DNA from: Hanleya hanleyi
Taxonomy: Eukaryota; Mollusca; Polyplacophora; Lepidopleurida; Hanleyidae
Length of the DNA: 64,000 bases
NCBI GenBank assembly: GCA_036873755.1
Contig: JAVTVY010025326.1
Coordinates: 1-64,000 of the forward strand
Direction of reading: 5' to 3'
A model generated the notes under the pieces. It searched no databases, had not been told where the DNA came from, and saw nothing but the letters and a program-made list of their open reading frames with translations. The position numbers and the translations under genes were made by a program. Below are positions 31,999-42,448 of this stretch, one piece after another. The stretch's first letter is position 1. Each line of letters begins with the position of its first letter.

Positions 31999-33583
31999 CT
32001 ATCCAACTTCCGTTTCCAAGCACGTCAAAGATTTCCAACTACCCGCTTTTCGTCCTTACAATCATCCGGTTGTGGGCGGACGTCTTCATTTTTTCTGCGA
32101 GAACTGGCGTTTGATAACGGACGACGACTGGGTTATAAAGACCTTGAGGGTGGTATTCCTATTCGATTTCCAGTCCCGACCCAGACTCATCTCTCGGCGT
32201 CGTCCCTCTCGAATACCAGTTCCCGCAGGTCATTTACAGATGCTCCTATCCTCTGTCGACACCCTTATCACGAAAGGGGCCGTCAGAGAGCTTCCGGTAG
32301 ACGACATCAGCGTGGGATTTTACAGCCATGTTTTCCTGGTGCCAAAGAAGGATTCGGACCAGATGAGGATGGTGATCGACCTCAAGGTTTTGAACAAATT
32401 TCATCTTGTAACTCCTCCTCATTTCAAGATGGCGTCTGTATCATCGATTCGGGCCCGCCTCAATCATTTGGATTGGCTGGCCTCAATCGATCTACAAGAC
32501 GCCTACCTCCATATTCCTATTCATCCTCGTCATCGACGCTTCCTGCGGTTTGTCGTCAACGATCGGCGCTTCGAGTGGCAAGTCCTCCCGTTCGGAGTCA
32601 ATGTCGCTCCTTGGCTATTCACTCGCATCACGTCACCAGTCATGGCGTTCCTTCATCTTCGGGGTATTTTCATCGAGGTCTATATAGACGATATACTCAT
32701 GTGGGCTGCAGACAAGGACAGTCTCAACGCACAAGTCCGCTTCACACTGCTTGTATTACGTCATCTCGGCTTCATTCCGCATCCCCTAAAGTCGGAGTTG
32801 GTTCCAGCGCAATTTCGCCGTTACATCGTGGCGGTGTTCGATACTCATCTACAACTGGTACACCCCCCAGAGGACCGTTGGACCATAATTCAGGTGCTGA
32901 TTCTAAGGTTTTTATCATCAGCGTCTCAGACAAGACAACAGTGGCAAAGTCTTCTGGGGTTACTCACTTCCACGCAGGATCTTCTCATTACGGCCGTCTC
33001 CAGGTTCGTCCGCTGCAATACCATCTGTCTCCTTATCTTCAGAGGTCCTGCGGTTCCGTTGTTGACGTCTCTACATCCACATCTGATTTGGTGGCAGTCT
33101 CGTCACAACGTCATGCGGGGAGTTCCGTTCCGGTCTCCTATTCCGGATTACCATCTCTATACCGATGCTTCCGAGACGGGCTGGGGAGCCCATCTGGACG
33201 ATCTGGAGGTCTCCGGCAGATGGTCGACTTTGGAGTCCAGACTTCACATCAACCTTCTGGAGATGAAGGCAGTCATCCTTGCAGTTCAACATTGGAGTTA
33301 TCGTCTCAGCAATTCGTCCCTCCTCATAGCTACGGACAATTCGACGGGCATAGCCCACATCAACAAGATGGGTACCACCCGATCGCTCTCAACGTTTCGA
33401 CTAGTGTGGGATCTCTTCGACTGGGCTCTCATTCATCACTGCCATCTCAATGCTCGCCATGTTCCGGGTCGGCTCAATGTCTTAGCGGATCGTCTGTCTC
33501 GTCCCGACACCGTCCTTCAGACCGAATGGCAACTTCATCCGGAGGTGTTCCGTCAGATTTGCAGCGTTTGGGTTCTCCATTGA
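31898..33583 (+). CDS. DIRS reverse transcriptase - RNase H
   Basis: The 561-residue frame starts at an ATG inside the end of Gag (101-bp overlap in another frame). RT blocks include IDLQDAYLHIPIHP (198-210), LPFGVNVAPWLFT (230-242) and the catalytic YIDD at 262-265. The RNase H domain has YTDASETGWGAHL with Asp423, then Glu455, Asp480 (IATDNSTG) and Asp531 (NVLADRLSR), so all four acidic residues are present. It copies element RNA to DNA in the DIRS cycle. The frame closes at 33583, and the homologous reading continues in another frame with the methyltransferase-like region. Confidence 0.9.
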   Translation: MIFVASTNLQVEAVAAASAVGNQVPSAVVLPTNDYPTSVSKHVKDFQLPAFRPYNHPVVGGRLHFFCENWRLITDDDWVIKTLRVVFLFDFQSRPRLISRRRPSRIPVPAGHLQMLLSSVDTLITKGAVRELPVDDISVGFYSHVFLVPKKDSDQMRMVIDLKVLNKFHLVTPPHFKMASVSSIRARLNHLDWLASIDLQDAYLHIPIHPRHRRFLRFVVNDRRFEWQVLPFGVNVAPWLFTRITSPVMAFLHLRGIFIEVYIDDILMWAADKDSLNAQVRFTLLVLRHLGFIPHPLKSELVPAQFRRYIVAVFDTHLQLVHPPEDRWTIIQVLILRFLSSASQTRQQWQSLLGLLTSTQDLLITAVSRFVRCNTICLLIFRGPAVPLLTSLHPHLIWWQSRHNVMRGVPFRSPIPDYHLYTDASETGWGAHLDDLEVSGRWSTLESRLHINLLEMKAVILAVQHWSYRLSNSSLLIATDNSTGIAHINKMGTTRSLSTFRLVWDLFDWALIHHCHLNARHVPGRLNVLADRLSRPDTVLQTEWQLHPEVFRQICSVWVLH

Positions 33584-34098
33584 TCGACCTATTCGCGACG
33601 AGGAACAATGCACAGCTGTCTCTCTTCGTCAGTCCGATTTTGGACCCTCAAGCCGTCGCCATCGACGCTCTTTCGATCAGCTGGGACAACTTCCTAGCCT
33701 ATGCCTACCCACCGATGGCCATCATTCTAGAAGTTCTCCAGAAGATTGCTCAGCACGACTGCGTGGTGTTGCTTGTGGTTCCGTGGTGGCCGCGTCGCCA
33801 GTGGTTCCCGGTTCTGCTTCCACTTCTCACGGCTCCGCCACGACGTCTACCAGTTTGGCCCTGCCTGTTGCGTCAACCTCACGGGTTATTTCATCACAAC
33901 CCGCGGTGGCTCAATTTACACGTCTGCAGACTATCCAGAGTGCACTCACAGTCCAAGGATTTTCAGCGGAAGTTGCACAAACGATGGTGTCAGCCAATCG
34001 ATCTTCCACATCGCAGCTCTATCAAGCGAAATGGGCCTATTTCGTCTCCTGGTGCCGAGAACGTGATGCCAATCCCGACTCTGCCTCTGTTTCCTTAG
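33560..34098 (+). pseudogene. DIRS methyltransferase-like (Dam-type) region
   Basis: Out of frame with the RT, this stretch reads LIDLFATRNNAQLSLFVSP, DALSISW, a YAYPPM motif and VLLVVPWWPRRQWF. This is the domain that follows RNase H in many DIRS elements and resembles phage Dam methylases, whose catalytic motif is (D/N)PP(Y/F). Here it reads YPPM, so activity is doubtful. It overlaps the recombinase frame from 33783. A frameshift near 33565 cuts it off from the RT. Confidence 0.65.
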
Positions 34099-34994
34099 TA
34101 GCTGACTTCCTCCTTCACCTCCATCGTGACAAGACGTTTCAAATCAGCACTATTGAGGGGTATCGGTCTGCTTTGGCTAGGGTTTTACGTCTTTCTGCCG
34201 GCATCGACATTAGTCTAAACGACAATATCTCTGCGCTCATTCGGGCTTTCGCGCTACAGTCTCGCCGTACTCGCCAGCTGTTACCGAAATGGGATATTGG
34301 TGTGGTTCTGTGTGCTCTGATTCGGCCGCCCTTTGAACCCTTACAGTCCGCCTCTATTAAAGCGGTTGCCTACAAGACTGCTTTTCTGGCGGCTTTTGCT
34401 CTGACGTCTAGAGTGCCTGAACTTCATGCTCTTGAGAGATCATCTATGACCTGGACGGCGGATTGGTCTCGCATTTCATTTCGACCCATTCCCGAGTTCA
34501 TAGCCAAAAATGAGTCTGTTCGCTTAGGTCCGTGTGCTCAACGTTTGTACTCCATTCCTGCGTTATCAGACTTCGTACATGGCCTAGAAGACGACCTTTT
34601 GTTATGCCCTGTTCGAGTCATACGCCACTATCTCACTCGTACCGATCCCGGTCGGGGCTCGCGTCGTCTGGTATTCTTGTCCCTTCGTCCTTCGGCGGTA
34701 CGTGACATTACTAAGAATACCATCGCTTCGTGGTTAAAGAAAACCATTAAGTGGTCATATCAATTGGCCATTGACGCTCCCCCACTACTGTCTACTGCTT
34801 CTTCTCATGAAATTCGTGCCATCGCTACGTCATGGCCTTTATGGAAGAACTTTTCCCTCCATGACATTGCCCAGTCTTGTGCTTGGACGGCAAATTCCAC
34901 GTTCACTAACTTCTATCTGAGAGACATGTCAGTGAAATCAGATAGAGTGACCACGCTTGGGCCGCTGGTGGCTGCCCAGCACGTGGTCAAGTAA
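33783..34994 (+). CDS. DIRS tyrosine recombinase
   Basis: 403 open residues. The catalytic set is visible: Arg210 (TSRVPELHAL), His342 and Arg345 in SSHEIRAIATS, and the nucleophile Tyr378 in FTNFYLRDM, with Trp368 in the usual His/Trp position. The N-terminal SAM-like core-binding domain covers about residues 70-180. The first codon of the open frame is GTG and the first in-frame ATG is at 33984, so the true start is uncertain. It would integrate the circular DNA intermediate. The decayed copy at 19985-20940 is a close relative. Confidence 0.9.
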   Translation: MVAASPVVPGSASTSHGSATTSTSLALPVASTSRVISSQPAVAQFTRLQTIQSALTVQGFSAEVAQTMVSANRSSTSQLYQAKWAYFVSWCRERDANPDSASVSLVADFLLHLHRDKTFQISTIEGYRSALARVLRLSAGIDISLNDNISALIRAFALQSRRTRQLLPKWDIGVVLCALIRPPFEPLQSASIKAVAYKTAFLAAFALTSRVPELHALERSSMTWTADWSRISFRPIPEFIAKNESVRLGPCAQRLYSIPALSDFVHGLEDDLLLCPVRVIRHYLTRTDPGRGSRRLVFLSLRPSAVRDITKNTIASWLKKTIKWSYQLAIDAPPLLSTASSHEIRAIATSWPLWKNFSLHDIAQSCAWTANSTFTNFYLRDMSVKSDRVTTLGPLVAAQHVVK

Positions 34995-35242
34995 CTTTTC
35001 AAAAAGAGGGGGGGGGGGCGGCATTTTGTATCATCGCAGCAAGCCAGCCAGCTTGCTGTATCATCTCATTCATCCACCTTTTGACTTCACTTTAGACATC
35101 AATTTGGCGTTTGTTGTACTAAAGTTGACTAAACTTTTGCTCTGGCAAAGCGAGAACAAACTCAGCTCAGGAGCACGATCTAAATACGTGCGTCTCGGTC
35201 AGTCGTCATACCGGAAGTCACATCAGAGTTGATGGAAACCTA

Positions 35243-36772
35243 TACAAATGTTGTAACTCGCATGTTTCATAATTGTATATTCCCATGCGAGTTACATCAT
35301 TTGTGGAGTGTGTATTGTAACATCTGAATCACACCATTTGTAGATTACTGTCAGGTTATCGCTTAACATTTTACAATTTCTGAAAATGGCGGCATTTTAA
35401 TATCCGTCCAACCGGACTGACATAATTCATTGCCTAACCTATTCATAAATGTGTATTGGCTAAGATCACATTATGCCTTGTATACATACTGTGCATATGG
35501 AGCTGTTTGCAACTTTGTTCACTGTTTAAGATGCTAAAACTAATAGCGAAATATACAGAATAAAATTGTGTATTGTCTTGCTGATTAAAAAAGGGTTTTA
35601 CACCTCAAGCCGATGCTCTAGGAAGCCTAATTGGACAGCAACAAGAGCGACAATTTTCCGAACAAAACAAATAGAAAAATTAATTGCCGAAAAGGACAAC
35701 AAAAAAGAGATTTCCTGAAGAAGTGGGGTCCCTTATGATGTTATTCATGATGTTTATCAGTATTTGTATGCAAGGAAATGACCTATATACATGTATAACA
35801 CATTAAAATACCACACTACAGCATTCCATATTACAAACATCAAAACAAAGTTTCAAATCAACAAAAGGGTACTTACTTATTCTTCCCACAACCGTTTTCC
35901 TCTATGTCACGTGAGGATGTGTCAGAGATTGTAAAATCGTGACACATAATGTAAGAATAAATGCCCAATGGTTCGTCCAGGGTTAAAAAAAAAAAAAATT
36001 GTGATCCCTACTCGGAGTTGCTTTTCTTCTCTATAATTAAAGTAAAATGGCGGGTTCTGGTGCATTTTGACAAAATGTTTAGAATTCGAAGATGATATTT
36101 AATGATGCCCCAAAATGAACTGAATTTTCCGTGTCATCTGTCTGTCTGATCAGAAGCCTAATTAATCAAATTGACTGACATTCACCTGTTTTATCGAGGT
36201 CAAATTTAGCATTAGCAATAATTTGTAAAGGAGGGAAGATGAGCTCTCCAAATTCATCATACTTGTGCAATTGCTGACTAGAAGCCTATCCTAGTTGACT
36301 GAACCTATTTTCTCAAGGTTATATACTTTATATTATGATATAACATGAAATATAGCTAGGCATTCTAAATTGATACCACATATGCAACTGATGATGGACC
36401 TGAAGTCTATGAATATGACTGACGTTGACCTATTTTCTCAAGATCAAAAACTGTATGTTAAGTCACATGTTAACTGCCAACATACACTCCAAATCTAACA
36501 TTGTCATCATTTTGTTGTGGCTGTGGTTGTCTTCCAGAACAATCTAGCGAATTTTGCATCTTTCAACAGTAACTTAAAACCATGCTGTATCGGCTTAGCT
36601 GTTGAAACACCCTCCATTTCCTAGCTCTGACATACTGCATCACTGTCGAAATATGGGTACCATGACAGACTGATAGGTCACACAGCCAGTGAAGGTTCCT
36701 GATTTACATTGAATGTCGTTATTGCCTAAGTAGTATTAGTAGCATTTAACAACAAGAACAATTCGCTGACTT
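35243..36772 (+). repeat. 1.6-kb tandem duplication, unit 1
   Basis: Starts with TACAAATGTTGTAACTCGCA, a stem-loop with TGTAACTCGCATG pairing CATGCGAGTTACA. It is nearly identical to 36840-38365; differences include A-run length and a few substitutions. No coding region is seen. Confidence 0.95.
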
Positions 36773-36839
36773 GTGGACACACTTAAAGGGTTATTTCAAC
36801 ACTTTACGAGTAAGTTTCAACACTTTAGTTTTAAGCGTG

Positions 36840-38365
36840 TACAAATGTTGTAACTCGCATGTTTCATAATTGTATATTCCCATGCGAGTTACATCATTTG
36901 TGGAGTGTGTATTGTAACATCTGAATCACACCATTTGTAGATTACTGTCAGGTTATCGCTTAACATTTTACAATTTCTGAAAATGGCGGCATTTTATTAT
37001 CCGTCCAACCGGACTGACATAATTCACTGCCTTACCTATCCATAAATGTGTATTGGCTAAGATCACATTATGCCTTGTATACATACTGTGCATATGGAGC
37101 TGTTTGTAACTTTGTTCACTGTTTAAGATGCTAAAACTAATAGCGAAATATACAGAATAAAATTGTGTATTGTCTTGCTGATTAAAAAAGGTTTTTACAT
37201 CTCAAGCCGATGCTCTAGGAAGCCTAATTGGACAGCAACAAGAGCGGCAATTTTCCGAACAAAACAAATAGAAAAATTAATTGCCGAAAAGGACAACAAA
37301 AAAGAGATTTGCTGAAGAAGTGGGGTCCCTTATGATGTTATTCATGATGTTTATCAGTATTTGTATGCAAGGAAATGACCTATATACATGTATAACACAT
37401 TAAAATACCACACTACAGCATTCCATATTACAAACATCAAAACAAAGTTTCAAATCAACAAAAGGGTACTTACTTATTCTTCCCACAACCGTTTTCCTCT
37501 ATGTCACGTGAGCATGTGTCAGAGATTGTAAAATCGTGACACATAATGTAAGAATAAATGCCCAATGGTTCGTCCAGGTTAAAAAAAAAAAGTGTGATCC
37601 CTACTCGGAGTTGCTTTTCTTCTCAAAAATTAAAGTAAAATGGCGGGTTCTGGTGCATTTTGACAAAATGTTTAGAATTCGAAGATGATATTTAATGATG
37701 CCCCAAAATGAACTGAATTTTCCGTGTCATCTGTCTGTCTGATCAGAAGCCTAATTAATCAAATTGACTGACATTCACCTGTTTTATCGAGGTCAAATTT
37801 AGCATTAGCAATAATTTGTAAAGGAGGGAAGATGAGCTCTCCAAATTCATCATACTTGTGCAATTGCTGACTAGAAGCCTATCCTAGTTGACTGAACCTA
37901 TTTTCTCAAGGTTATATACTTTATATTATGATATAACATGAAATATAGCTAGGCATTCTAAATTGATACCACATATGCAACTGATGATGGACCTGAAGTC
38001 TATGAATATGACTGACGTTGACCTATTTTCTCAAGATCAAAAACTGTATGTTAAGTCACATGTTAACTGCCAACATACACTCCAAATCTAACATTGTCAT
38101 CATTTTGTTGTGGCTGTGGTTGTCTTCCAGAACAATCTAGCGAATTTTGCACCTTTCAACAGTAACTTAAAACCATGCTGTATCGGCTTAGCTGTTGAAA
38201 CACCCTCCATTTCCTAGCTCTGACATACTGCATCACTGTCGAAATATGGGTACCATGACAGACTGATAGGTCACACAGCCAGTGAAGGTTCCTGATTTAC
38301 ATTGAATGTCGTTATTGCCTAAGTAGTATTAGCAGCATTTTACAACAAGAACAATTCGCTGACTT
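36840..38365 (+). repeat. 1.6-kb tandem duplication, unit 2
   Basis: A second copy of 35243-36772, separated from it by about 67 bp. Both contain an A-rich tract (about 35985 and 37580) and no gene. Confidence 0.95.
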
Positions 38366-38849
38366 ACAGTGAAAAATTATAGTGAATATTATAGGTATTT
38401 ATTTTTTGTTGTTTTTCATTTTTATTTGCTGGCATTGTTTCAGATAGAATACAACAGCCTAATCCATACAGTCAGGAATAAAAAGGGGGTTAAAGTATTT
38501 ATGTGCAAACTTTCATGGGAAATATAAAAGTGGCAATTTGAAATTTTATTTTTATTCGATTTTTTAATGTCGGTGGGCCCATGAAACGCAATATAAAGTT
38601 GGTGTTGCCTCACACTGGGTTTCGCCCATTGGTGAAGAAATCCCTTCTCAGAGGCACTTCTACCATTGATTCCTGATTGCGCACTATCCAGGGATATGTG
38701 CCCCACACTCTGTCCCATCCTAAAAAAAATTGCCACCCCTAATAGTGGGTGTGCCAAAATTGGGGAGATCTAAAGCCCTGTGATTACCAAATTGTGTGTT
38801 ACAAAATTATTTGGGGAAATGCTCTTCGCCCGTTTTTCAAACGAGCTTT
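38366..38849. other. No gene recognised
   Basis: T-rich start followed by mixed sequence without a supported open frame. Confidence 0.4.
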
Positions 38850-40256
38850 CATTACAACTGAGTTCCTAAAGTTTGGGTGCACACTGTGCATATGATCAAT
38901 TTCCTGAATTGAATTGAAATCCACCTTGTGGTTTTTCGGACTGACAGATGATGGCATGCAGTTGTCAGTGTGGTTGTTTCATGTACAGGGAGCTTTCTAT
39001 GGCTTTCATGTCAGCACACCTACCACTACCCTCAAGAAGAGCATGTCCCCACCCCCAGGCGCCGAGCCGCACTCTCCATCTCCCAAACCAGCCCTCGCCC
39101 AACCCTCATATATTGTGTTTGAACATATATATCTCCAATATATCTTGGCAGAAGCTGAAATTTGTGTGTTGTTTGCAATATTGGGATAATATTGGGATAA
39201 TTGCAACCCCAAAATGTTTCAATTTATCAGGTACAGACCCATGTTTTGGTATTTGGTAATTGGGTCCCTTGTCTATAGATCTTGCTTGGAATTGTTTTTC
39301 GCGCCAATCCGCTTCTGGGTGGTGCCACCTCGGGCCAAGTTAAAATTGCATCTCCAGACAATAACTATCAAAAAAGGTTCGGATTCTTTCCAAATTTGGT
39401 TTGGTAGTACCTTGCCTCAAGATCTGGCTTGAGAATGTTTTTCATGTTGATAGGGGGACCACCTGAAAGCTAAGTTAAGTGTTTCCAGACAATAACTTTT
39501 GAAAACCTGAACCGATTCTTTCCAAATTTGGTGTGTAGGTACCTCGCCTCAATTTCTCGTTTGGCATTGTTTTTCATGCCAATCCACATATAGGTGGTGC
39601 CACCTGGGGGCAAATTTAAAATTGTTTCCGGACAATAACTTTTTAATACTTGAATGAATTCTTTCCAAGTTTGGTATACATGTACTTACTTGAAGGTTTC
39701 ACTTGGTATTGTTTTTCTTGTCGATCTGCTCATACGTGGCGCCACCTGTAAGCCAAGTTAACATTTTCTATTTCCAATGTCAAGGGATCTTGCCTCAAGA
39801 TCTCGGTTGGAATTATTTTTATGCCTATCTGCCTACACATGGCGCTACCTGAGGGCCAAGGTAAAATTGCCTTTCCGGACAGTAACTGTTGGACCTTAAT
39901 GGATTCTTTTGAATTTGGTATGTGGGTACCTACCCTCAAGGCATATTATGGGGCCATGTTAATGATGTTTTTCCTAAGTTTTACGTTTTTACTTTCTTCA
40001 CAAATAATGAATGTTTCTTTTACTAAAGATGCAAAAGGCATGCCTCCTCAATCGTATTCGATCGACTGTATCTAGTTTCTTCAATATTTGGCATATGCAC
40101 TCCTTGTGACAAGATGTTGATTGGTGTTGCGTTTCAGAAAGATCTGCCTGTAGGTGGCGCTACTAGGGTTCTTTCCGTTCTTTTGTGCTTTGAAATGTCG
40201 CTGGAAATTTGGTTTCCGGGCAATAACTTGAGAACTGATCATCAAATGCTTCCCAT

Positions 40257-41209
40257 GATGGTACGATAAGGCGGGATTTTGGCCTATACGTAATACGGTT
40301 GAAATCGAAAAAATATAATGTCCTAAAATACTTATGTTTCAATGTAACGGCAAGAGAAAGTATAACTACACAATATGTGAAAGTTTTAGTGCGATTGCGT
40401 TATGATTATAGTTATCACATGAAACTGAAATCTACAGCTTGTGCTATTTCGTGAAAAAAGGGGTCTAAATCGAGTCCTTTAGACACGCATTTGGACGTGA
40501 AGGGCCCCTTGGACCAAAACGCCATTTAACCTGGTGTTGTGTGGTAATATTATATCCCCACTGCTGGAAGATCTTTTTGGTCCAAGGAGTCCTTCATACT
40601 AAAACATGAAAGTTATGATTCATAATTATGATTTTCGTAAGTATATTAAAGTGACAAAATAGCCTATTACAGTTGTTCGTATGTCGTGGTGTAGTGGATA
40701 CGCACATTGGATCACAAGCGCCTCGAAATTTTCTTTTACAGAGTTCGAATCCCAGGAGGGCAACATGTGTGACGTCTACAAGTTATTTCAATCTTTCTCA
40801 TTTTTGTAAAAAGTAATTGCATTTAGTATATCTGAAATAAGATTTCAGTCTATTATTATGAACAAATTAAAAGTAAAATAAATATTGTTTACCGATGACA
40901 AGATACCGTGTGGACATTACGGGCTAGTCAAACGTTGAAATCGAACGATCAGTCGCTAGCTGTTACAACGGCAATATATTCGCCTAAATTGTGTATATAT
41001 TCTCCAATATGTGCATGTAAAATCGACTGCAACGTGGTGAAATAATAACGCCTTGGTATCGAAAATATGTGAAGCTATCATGGTTCACCGTAACATTCAG
41101 TTCGTTGATTGACAGTTGTCGCCGACGACAAGCTGTCCATTGCATTGTGATTGACAGATGGAGAGAAGAAATGTTAGCTGTGGGCAAAATCCCGCCTTAC
41201 AATACCATC
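40257..41209. mobile_element. 953-bp element with 25-bp terminal inverted repeats and a tRNA-like core
   Basis: The ends read GATGGTACGATAAGGCGGGA and, in reverse complement, GATGGTATTGTAAGGCGGGA, continuing to TTTTG (22 of 25 positions match). It is absent from copy A of the host repeat. It contains a tRNA-like module at about 40683-40762 and no protein gene. It is a non-autonomous DNA transposon by structure; the family is unknown to me. Confidence 0.8.
40683..40762 (+). other. tRNA-like module inside the 953-bp element
   Basis: TGGTGTAGTGG (40688-40698) fits the A box and GAGTTCGAATCCC (40741-40753) fits the B box of RNA polymerase III promoters, at normal spacing. The stem pairing of a full tRNA is imperfect, so I call it tRNA-like rather than a tRNA gene. 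Confidence 0.55.
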
Positions 41210-41725
41210 TCCTTTGGCATGCATATACATTGTACCTTGCCATGAGATGTTGCTTGGGATTGTGTTATCCACTTCTGCACAGAAAGTGACGCCACCCAAA
41301 GAATGTGTGATGGTTACCCGAGAATAACTCCCTCGGACGTGACGGTAGTGAACATGATTTTCGTTTGAAAGTGAAACGGGTAAAGTTATTGTTATGTGCT
41401 ATAAAAATGCTGAAGTTTCATATCATGCAAAATGGTGATTGTCAATTGCTCTAAACTGGATTTATTCAAGTTTGAAAACGGTCGAATGTGCTCTTTCGAC
41501 ATTTTAGGGACATTTTCTGAAGGGATTTCCTTTCATATATAAAATATGACACCTCAAAACAATTTGTGTGTATTTATTATCACAATGGTTAGTGTTACAA
41601 TCGGTTGAAATATCATTCTGGTTTGAGGTGTCATATTTCATCAAAATTAAAAATTGTGCAAATGCTTCGCTTGTATTCTACCAGAAACGTTATGTGAGCA
41701 AGTAAAAAATGCTTTTCAAGTAGAC

Positions 41726-41816
41726 GTCGTCGTAGTCCAGTTGTTAGGCTGCTCGCTTTCAAAAACAGTGTGGGGACCAGTTTTTTGAGCTATGAGTTCG
41801 ATTCACATTTGGATCA
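41726..41816 (+). other. tRNA-like module inside the 1.5-kb element
   Basis: An A-box-like TAGTCCAGTTGTTAGG is at about 41733-41748, and a B-box-like GAGTTCGATTCAC is at 41794-41806. Its place relative to the left end of the element resembles the other tRNA-bearing insertion. Stem pairing is poor. Confidence 0.45.
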
Positions 41817-42130
41817 GAAAAATTTTCTTCCTATTTTCTTATTCTTTCTTTCTAATATTTAACATTTGGATTTATTTATGTTATGTGAAATAATCTTCAG
41901 TGATATTCAGTTAATAAAATATAGATATAACTGTGTATACACATTTTTGCATTCACTACTACAACTCGACCCTTATTGCAGCACACTCATAACATGTTCA
42001 AGTCACCGTAACTGAATGGGTTTAGTTTCATGGGTCAGAAATACTTTCCATGTATAAAAAACGAGGGAAACTTCATGTGTATTTTCCTGAACTGTCCTCG
42101 TTATATTTAAGAATCATTATAGTTCTCACT

Positions 42131-42448
42131 ATGAACAGTAATGTACTATTCAACAAGTCGAAGTGTGAGTGTTGTCACAAGAATACGCGTCCAGGCAAGA
42201 CCAGAAAAATATCTGGTTCACAGTTAGAGTGGGTAAAACGCAGGAGTGACTTTGAAGTCAACACTGAGGGACTATTATGCCCTCAATGTCGGGCTATATA
42301 TTATGTAGATATGAAATCTGCGAACGGTGAGACCATCGAAGCGCCTACAGCCGTAGCCGATGATGACCAGCCCGAGGCGGGGTCAAGTTCCCGTTGTGTC
42401 ATACTACCAGATATTCTACGGCAAGTTCGATTTGCAACATTACAATGA
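42131..42448 (+). CDS. Small Cys-rich (possible zinc-binding) protein of the 1.5-kb element
   Basis: The 105-residue frame starts at an ATG (an upstream in-frame ATG exists at 42050). It has a first cluster KCECCHKN and a second LLCPQCRAIYY about 45 residues apart, so four cysteines could bind zinc. Between them is a basic GKTRKISGSQLEWVKRR stretch. The C-terminal third is acidic and low in order. It lies wholly inside a transposon with perfect inverted repeats and no other gene. I do not recognise the family; it could be an accessory DNA-binding protein of a transposon. Confidence 0.55.
   Translation: MNSNVLFNKSKCECCHKNTRPGKTRKISGSQLEWVKRRSDFEVNTEGLLCPQCRAIYYVDMKSANGETIEAPTAVADDDQPEAGSSSRCVILPDILRQVRFATLQ

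Larger units (their letters stand above)
29758..35235 (+). mobile_element. DIRS-type tyrosine-recombinase retrotransposon, nearly complete
   Basis: The order Gag - RT - RNase H - methyltransferase-like - tyrosine recombinase, with overlapping frames, is diagnostic for DIRS elements. The left terminus (29758-29890) has several CTCCCC/GGGGAG words and is matched in reverse at 22000-22130. I cannot find a matching right inverted repeat after 35235, where a 1.6-kb tandem duplication starts, so the right end is uncertain. RT-RNase H and recombinase catalytic residues are intact; Gag has breaks. Confidence 0.9.

Noticed and set aside
32473..33560. Long second-frame reading across the DIRS reverse transcriptase
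   Set aside because: It is a shadow of the RT-RNase H frame; only its part after about 33560 carries real methyltransferase-like signal.
40683..41816. True tRNA genes at 40683 and 41726
   Set aside because: Boxes A and B are good, but acceptor and anticodon stems do not pair well, and both lie inside mobile elements.
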